From Bacteroidota bacterium (GTDB taxonomy: Bacteria > Bacteroidota > Bacteroidia > Cytophagales > Cyclobacteriaceae), in the NCBI GenBank assembly GCA_023412765.1, contig JAEZBX010000243.1, forward strand, positions 1 through 9,153: a stretch of 9,153 nucleotides of DNA. The letters run 5' to 3'. Below the pieces are notes generated by a model. That model searched no databases. It saw only the letters and a program-made list of their open reading frames with translations, and was not told the origin of the DNA. Shown piece after piece: positions 5,882-9,153 of the stretch. The position numbers and the translations under genes were made by a program. Within the stretch, counting starts at the first letter, position 1. Every line of letters starts with the position of its first letter.

Positions 5882-7360
5882 ATGGGGAAAGAAATACCGA
5901 CAAGGAGTGAAGATTATTCTTCGTGGTACAATGAACTTGTTAAGAAGGCCGACCTCGCGGAGCACTCGGATGTTCGCGGATGCATGGTCATAAAACCATA
6001 CGGATACAGCATTTGGGAGAAGATGCAGCAGGCTTTGGATACCATGTTCAAGAATACTGGTCACGTAAATGCTTACTTCCCCGTCTTTGTGCCTAAGAGC
6101 ATGTTTGAAGCAGAGGAGAAGAATGCGGAAGGCTTTGCCAAGGAGTGTGCCATTGTGACTCATTACAGGCTTAAATCAGACCCTCAGAGCGCTGGAAAGC
6201 TGATTGTAGACCCGGAGGCTAAGCTTGAGGAAGAGCTCGTCGTTCGGCCGACAAGCGAGGCCATCATTTGGAATACGTATAAAAAATGGATCCAATCCTA
6301 TCGTGATCTGCCCTTATTGATTAATCAATGGGCGAACGTTGTTCGTTGGGAAATGAGGACTCGTCTCTTCCTGCGAACATCGGAGTTTCTCTGGCAGGAA
6401 GGTCACACTGCACATGCAACATCAGACGAAGCAATCCGGGAAACTGAGCAAATGCTTAATGTGTATGCAGACTTCGCTGAGAGCTTTATGGCGCTACCAG
6501 TGATCAAAGGAAGAAAGTCGGAGGGAGAACGCTTTCCAGGTGCTATCGAAACTTACTGTATCGAGGCAATGATGCAGGATGGTAAATCGCTTCAAGCTGG
6601 AACGTCTCATTTCCTCGGTCAAAATTTTGCCGAAGCCTTCGATGTCAAATTCGCAACGAAGGAAGGTAAACTTGATTACGTATGGGGTACGTCATGGGGC
6701 GTTAGTACTCGTCTCATTGGTGCGCTTATTATGGCCCACTCAGATGATGATGGACTCATTCTGCCACCAAAATTAGCTCCAATTCACGTAGTCATCGTCC
6801 CGATTTTTAGAAACGCTGAAGAGCTTAAAAGAATATCGGATGCTGTTGAGCCAATCATAAGATCGCTCCGCCGTCAGAATTACGCAGTGAAATTCGATAA
6901 CCGCGATACCCATAAGCCAGGGTTCAAATTTGCTGAATGGGAGCTGAAAGGTGTACCCGTACGGTTGGCAATCGGTCCACGCGATCTTGACAATAATACA
7001 ATCGAAGTTGCACGACGCGATACAAAGACTAAAGAATCCAGATCTCTTCAAGGAATTGAATCAGAAATTCCAAAGTTGTTGGATCAGATCCAAGAGGATA
7101 TGTATGCCAAAGCGTTAAAATTTCGGGATGGTCTGATAACGGAAGTCAATTCATTTGATGAGTTCAAGAAGGTGCTCGACGAGAAAACAGGTTTTGTATC
7201 GGCTCACTGGGATGGCACCATCGAAACGGAAAACGCGATCAAGGATGCAACAAAAGCCACAATCAGGTGTATTCCGCTGGATGCTAAGCAGGAAACTGGC
7301 ATGTGCATTTATTCCGGGAAGCCGTCGCAACAACGGGTATTGTTCGCTCGGGCGTATTAA
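5882..7360 (+). CDS. proS: Prolyl-tRNA synthetase, archaeal/eukaryotic-type (short, no editing insertion)
   Basis: This class II synthetase charges tRNA-Pro with proline in the cytosol. At 492 residues it is the short form that lacks the INS editing domain of the E. coli-type enzyme. Catalytic-core landmarks are VVRPTSEAIIW (120-130), RTSEFLWQEGHTAHA (165-179), the proline-pocket region around AGTSHFLGQNFAEAF (239-253), and motif 3 GTSWGVSTRLIGALIMAH (269-286) with GLILPP (291-296). An anticodon-binding domain follows from about 300 (HVVIVPIF). The C-terminal domain ends GKPSQQRVLFARAY, with the terminal Tyr typical of this type. Only Cys463 and Cys475 remain in that domain; the upstream pair that helps bind zinc in archaeal and Thermus enzymes is absent (WDGTIETEN instead). 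The ATG at 5882 fits the family N-terminus, and a perfect -7 element lies 39 bases upstream. The gene ends 57 bases before nfeD with no convincing terminator. Confidence 0.97.
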   Translation: MGKEIPTRSEDYSSWYNELVKKADLAEHSDVRGCMVIKPYGYSIWEKMQQALDTMFKNTGHVNAYFPVFVPKSMFEAEEKNAEGFAKECAIVTHYRLKSDPQSAGKLIVDPEAKLEEELVVRPTSEAIIWNTYKKWIQSYRDLPLLINQWANVVRWEMRTRLFLRTSEFLWQEGHTAHATSDEAIRETEQMLNVYADFAESFMALPVIKGRKSEGERFPGAIETYCIEAMMQDGKSLQAGTSHFLGQNFAEAFDVKFATKEGKLDYVWGTSWGVSTRLIGALIMAHSDDDGLILPPKLAPIHVVIVPIFRNAEELKRISDAVEPIIRSLRRQNYAVKFDNRDTHKPGFKFAEWELKGVPVRLAIGPRDLDNNTIEVARRDTKTKESRSLQGIESEIPKLLDQIQEDMYAKALKFRDGLITEVNSFDEFKKVLDEKTGFVSAHWDGTIETENAIKDATKATIRCIPLDAKQETGMCIYSGKPSQQRVLFARAY

Positions 7361-7417
7361 GTCGCTTAGATATTAGGAAAATAATCCTCACATTAGTAAT
7401 CCTAAAAACTCAGCTAC

Positions 7418-7891
7418 ATGGTCATGTGGGTAATTATAATTGCATTGCTCGCAATCGGATTAAGTTTGATTGTGGTGGAGCTGGTATTCATCCCTGGTAC
7501 TACGGTCGTAGGCCTGTTGGGTCTGATTTTTACCATCGTAGGTATTGTAATTAGCTATCGCCATTTTGGAAGCGATGTAGGTCTATACATTCTCCTGGGA
7601 ACATCGGCCACCGCTATCGGAACATTTTTTTTCAGCTTTCGATCAGGAGCATGGGCACGCTTTTCCCACAAGTCTTCTATTGATAGCAAGGTAAATGAAG
7701 GAATGGTTAATTTGTTGAATATAGGAGATGAAGGGACTACCCGTTCCGATCTACGGCCCGTCGGGACGGCCGAATTTGGTGACAGAAACTTTGAAGTGCG
7801 CACAACAGGATCTTTCTTGCAAGTTGGAACGAAGGTGAGGATAGTGCAAATACAAGCCAATCAGATAATCGTTGAACCTTTAACAAACTAA
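7418..7891 (+). CDS. NfeD-family membrane protein, partner of FloA
   Basis: This 157-residue protein has three hydrophobic segments (about 3-23, 28-47 and 54-74), with the short turn VFIPGTT between the first two that is typical of short NfeD proteins. A cytosolic C-terminal OB-fold domain runs from about 95 to 155 and carries GDEGTTRSDLRPVGTAEF (103-120), then GTKVRIVQIQANQIIVEP. It lacks the N-terminal serine-protease domain of long NfeD proteins. Short NfeD proteins are nearly always encoded beside flotillin/SPFH genes and act with them in membrane microdomains; here the partner floA begins 3 bases after the stop. The ATG at 7418 lets the first membrane segment start immediately. An alternative ATG two codons later (7424) would change little. 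No Shine-Dalgarno is evident. Transcription may come from an unrecognised promoter in the 57 bases after proS or by read-through from it. Confidence 0.9.
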   Translation: MVMWVIIIALLAIGLSLIVVELVFIPGTTVVGLLGLIFTIVGIVISYRHFGSDVGLYILLGTSATAIGTFFFSFRSGAWARFSHKSSIDSKVNEGMVNLLNIGDEGTTRSDLRPVGTAEFGDRNFEVRTTGSFLQVGTKVRIVQIQANQIIVEPLTN

Positions 7892-7894
7892 ACT

Positions 7895-8887
7895 ATGCCT
7901 ATGGAAGCTGTTTCTTTACTCGTGTTGATCTTTGGCGGGATCATTCTGTTTTTCATCTTCCTGTATTTTGTTCCTGTCAACCTCTGGATCACCGCTGTGT
8001 TTTCGGGCGTACGGGTAGGATTATTCGACCTGGTATTTATGAGAATACGGAAAGTTCCACCGCGTATTGTTGTTGATTCCCTTATCACAGCCACCAAGGC
8101 AGGTTTGAAGATTTCATCAAACGAACTTGAAACGCACTACTTGGCAGGAGGTAATGTACCGAATGTGATTCGTGCACTGATTTCCGCCGACAAAGCGAAT
8201 ATCAGCCTCAGTTTTAAACAGGCCACGGCAATTGACCTTGCGGGAAGAGATGTATTTCAAGCTGTTCAAATATCAGTTAACCCCAAGGTTATTACCACAC
8301 CGAAGGTTGCCGGAGTTGCCTCTGATGGTATCCAGTTAATAGCTATTGCGCGGGTAACGGTTCGTGCTAGCATCGCTCAATTGGTGGGTGGTGCGGGCGA
8401 AGACACCATTCTGGCGCGTGTAGGGGAAGGGATAGTGTCGTCGATCGGCTCGGCAAAATCTCATAAAGAAGTGCTTGAAAGTCCTGATAAGATTTCAAAG
8501 TTGGTGCTATCGCGTGGGCTAGACGCAGGAACAGCATTTGAAATTCTTTCTATCGATATAGCAGATGTTGATGTTGGAGCCAACATCGGTGCGAAACTCC
8601 AGATAGATCAGGCATCAGCCGATTTAAAAGTAGCTGAAGCGCGGGCGGAGGAAAGACGCGCCATGGCCGTCGCTCTGGATCAGGAAATGAAGGCCAAAGC
8701 ACAGGAGGCTAGAGCAAAAGTTATCGAAGCGGAAGCGGAGATCCCCAAGGCAATAGCATCATCTTTCGAGAAAGGAAATCTTGGTATCATGGATTATTAT
8801 AGAATGCAGAATATCCAGTCGGATACGGAGATGAGGCAGTCGATTTCTGGGTCTGGAAAGGGCGGCACGGGTACTAAGAAAGACTGA
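7895..8887 (+). CDS. floA: Flotillin-like protein FloA (UPF0365 family)
   Basis: This bacterial flotillin-like scaffold assembles into foci in the inner membrane and organises functional membrane microdomains. The 330-residue length is normal for the family. An N-terminal hydrophobic stretch (about 5-28) is followed by a second, weaker one and the conserved GVRVGLFDLVFMRIRKVPP (38-56). The SPFH/PHB-like region runs from about 60 to 235 and includes LAGRDVFQAVQISVNP (115-130), VRASIAQLVGGAGEDT (156-171) and ILSIDIADVDVGANIGAKLQ (217-236). An Ala/Glu-rich coiled coil follows (about 238-285, EARAEERRAMAVALDQEMKA), then GNLGIMDYYRMQNIQSDTEMR and a Gly/Lys tail. The start at 7895 lies 3 bases after the nfeD stop, so the two genes are translationally close and probably one operon. 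An alternative ATG two codons downstream (7901) is equally possible. The TGA stop is immediately followed by a heptamer repeat array. Confidence 0.96.
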   Translation: MPMEAVSLLVLIFGGIILFFIFLYFVPVNLWITAVFSGVRVGLFDLVFMRIRKVPPRIVVDSLITATKAGLKISSNELETHYLAGGNVPNVIRALISADKANISLSFKQATAIDLAGRDVFQAVQISVNPKVITTPKVAGVASDGIQLIAIARVTVRASIAQLVGGAGEDTILARVGEGIVSSIGSAKSHKEVLESPDKISKLVLSRGLDAGTAFEILSIDIADVDVGANIGAKLQIDQASADLKVAEARAEERRAMAVALDQEMKAKAQEARAKVIEAEAEIPKAIASSFEKGNLGIMDYYRMQNIQSDTEMRQSISGSGKGGTGTKKD

Positions 8888-8888
8888 T

Positions 8889-8954
8889 GAATATCGAATA
8901 TCGAATAACGAATAACGAATATCGAATAATTGAGAATAAGGAATAACGAATGAG
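8889..8954 (+). repeat. Heptamer repeat array, nine GAATAWC-like units
   Basis: The units are GAATATC (8889, 8896, 8917), GAATAAC (8903, 8910, 8941), GAATAAT (8924), GAATAAG (8934) and GAATGAG (8948), all in register except for a TGA insertion at 8931-8933. The array starts 1 base after the floA stop codon. Read on the minus strand it produces FDIRYS-like spurious peptides, which I recall as common in small predicted ORFs of this phylum, so it is better treated as an intergenic repeat than as coding. Its role is unknown; slippage-prone expansion is plausible. Confidence 0.85.
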
Positions 8955-8962
8955 GATCTTTG
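8930..8962 (+). promoter_or_regulatory. Possible promoter (TTG ... GATCTTTG) after the heptamer array
   Basis: GATCTTTG (8955-8962) matches the Bacteroidota -7 consensus TAnnTTTG except at the first base, and a TTG lies at 8930-8932, 22 bases upstream. The following sequence, CACCCC, resembles transcription-start regions often seen after TTTG in this phylum. No gene starts in the rest of the window, so it would drive something beyond the edge or be the remnant of a promoter separated from its gene by the GC-rich insertion-like sequence. One mismatch and a repeat-derived TTG keep confidence low. Confidence 0.3.
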
Positions 8963-9059
8963 CACCCCTTACACCTAACTCCTTATTCCTTTTTATTGAT
9001 AAGCTGGGCCTGCTAGACAGTAAGACAAGGTATTAACTCGAGGTACGTCCTAGGATCTC

Positions 9060-9153
9060 TGCCGGCGCGATGGCCTGGTCGAAATGCGGGGGTGGCCCGG
9101 AATGCGCGGTGGCCAGCATATTTCGACCCACCCTTTTCTTTTTGGAACTTTTT
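9060..9153. mobile_element. Probable end of an IS21-family insertion sequence, continuing past the window
   Basis: Base composition jumps here (43 of 60 bases G or C in 9061-9120, against 22 of 60 in 8941-9000). Three direct repeats headed by TGGCC start at 9071, 9093 and 9110; the first two continue to a GAAATGCGGG or GGAATGCGCGG core. Multiple short TGGCC...GGAAT-like repeats are a hallmark of IS21-family ends, where they bind the IstA transposase. A terminal TG could be at 9060-9061. Neither the transposase genes nor the other end is in view, no target duplication can be tested, and the same bases form a strong hairpin, so a structured RNA or another repeat remains possible. Confidence 0.4.
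9078..9127. repeat. Long imperfect inverted repeat (hairpin) in the GC-rich tail
   Basis: GTCGAAATGC (9078-9087) pairs with GCATATTTCGAC (9116-9127) over 10 base pairs with a 2-base bulge. Inside it TGGCC (9093-9097) pairs with GGCCA (9111-9115), leaving a GGGGG bulge and a 13-base apical loop. The T-rich stretch that follows (9134-9153) could make this a terminator-like structure on the plus strand, but no gene upstream obviously needs one. It overlaps the TGGCC direct repeats and may simply reflect the transposon end. Confidence 0.55.

Noticed and set aside
7373..7405. TTAGGA/TCCTAA pair between proS and nfeD as a terminator
   Set aside because: There are only 6 weak base pairs with a 21-base loop and no T-tract.
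8759..8965. Minus-strand 68-codon frame containing FDIRYS repeats
   Set aside because: The repeated peptide is produced by the heptamer DNA array and the rest is antisense to floA; there is no independent coding evidence.
8938..8991. AAGGAATAA ... TTATTCCTT inverted repeat as a floA terminator
   Set aside because: The 9-bp arms are 36 bases apart, AT-rich, and one arm is part of the heptamer array, so a stable terminator hairpin is unlikely.
9048..9055. TCCTAGGA perfect palindrome
   Set aside because: An 8-base palindrome is expected by chance at this scale and has no partner site nearby; it is noted only because it is next to the putative insertion boundary.
1..9153. Search for CRISPR arrays, tRNA, rRNA, toxin-antitoxin, retron or phage-defence genes
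   Set aside because: No spaced direct repeats, cloverleaf-like sequences, or defence-family motifs were seen; the recognisable genes are housekeeping or envelope functions.

Overview
The window looks like a chromosomal segment from a member of the Bacteroidota, most likely a Cytophagales-type organism. The evidence is the mix of families: a tandem DUF1599 protein beside a BT_3928-like DoxX protein, a short archaeal/eukaryotic-type prolyl-tRNA synthetase, and an OmpP1/FadL-like porin. Two other traits fit: a perfect TAnnTTTG promoter element with almost no Shine-Dalgarno sequences, and heptameric AT-rich repeats just after stop codons. Coding density is high and no gene-free stretch exceeds 300 bases. 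The assignment rests on recognised families and motifs; no search was run.

Left block (1-3029). A 3'-truncated folP (dihydropteroate synthase) runs leftward off the window edge. Divergent from it is a tight rightward cluster: a DUF1599 protein that begins at TTG, a multi-pass DoxX/MauE-like membrane protein with a C-terminal thioredoxin-like region, and aroK (shikimate kinase). Gaps are 22 and 10 bases. Shikimate kinase and dihydropteroate synthase lie on the same wider route (chorismate to p-aminobenzoate to folate), but nothing here shows joint regulation.

Middle block (3019-5756), minus strand. A secreted protein of extreme composition (a Tyr/Trp/Gly/Asn-rich core followed by a Ser/Arg/Gly tail) is followed after 32 bases by an OmpP1/FadL-like outer-membrane beta-barrel protein. 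The barrel gene overlaps the end of aroK tail-to-tail by 11 bases. The pair is probably one envelope operon. It is the least described part of the window.

Right block (5882-8887), plus strand. proS, then an NfeD-family membrane protein, then floA (bacterial flotillin-like scaffold) 3 bases further on. nfeD and floA are almost certainly an operon for membrane-microdomain organisation. Whether proS is co-transcribed is open. A 125-base divergent intergenic region (5757-5881) holds a perfect -7 element for proS and a CG-centred palindrome close to the start of the minus-strand operon.

Right edge (8888-9153). No gene is visible. It holds nine copies of a 7-base GAATAWC-like repeat, a possible promoter, and an abrupt 72% GC stretch with three TGGCC-headed direct repeats inside a long imperfect hairpin. 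That last part resembles the multi-repeat end of an IS21-family insertion sequence whose body would lie beyond the window. I saw no tRNA, rRNA, CRISPR array or defence system. The window is mostly housekeeping, and the less ordinary parts are the secreted aromatic-rich protein and the right-hand edge.
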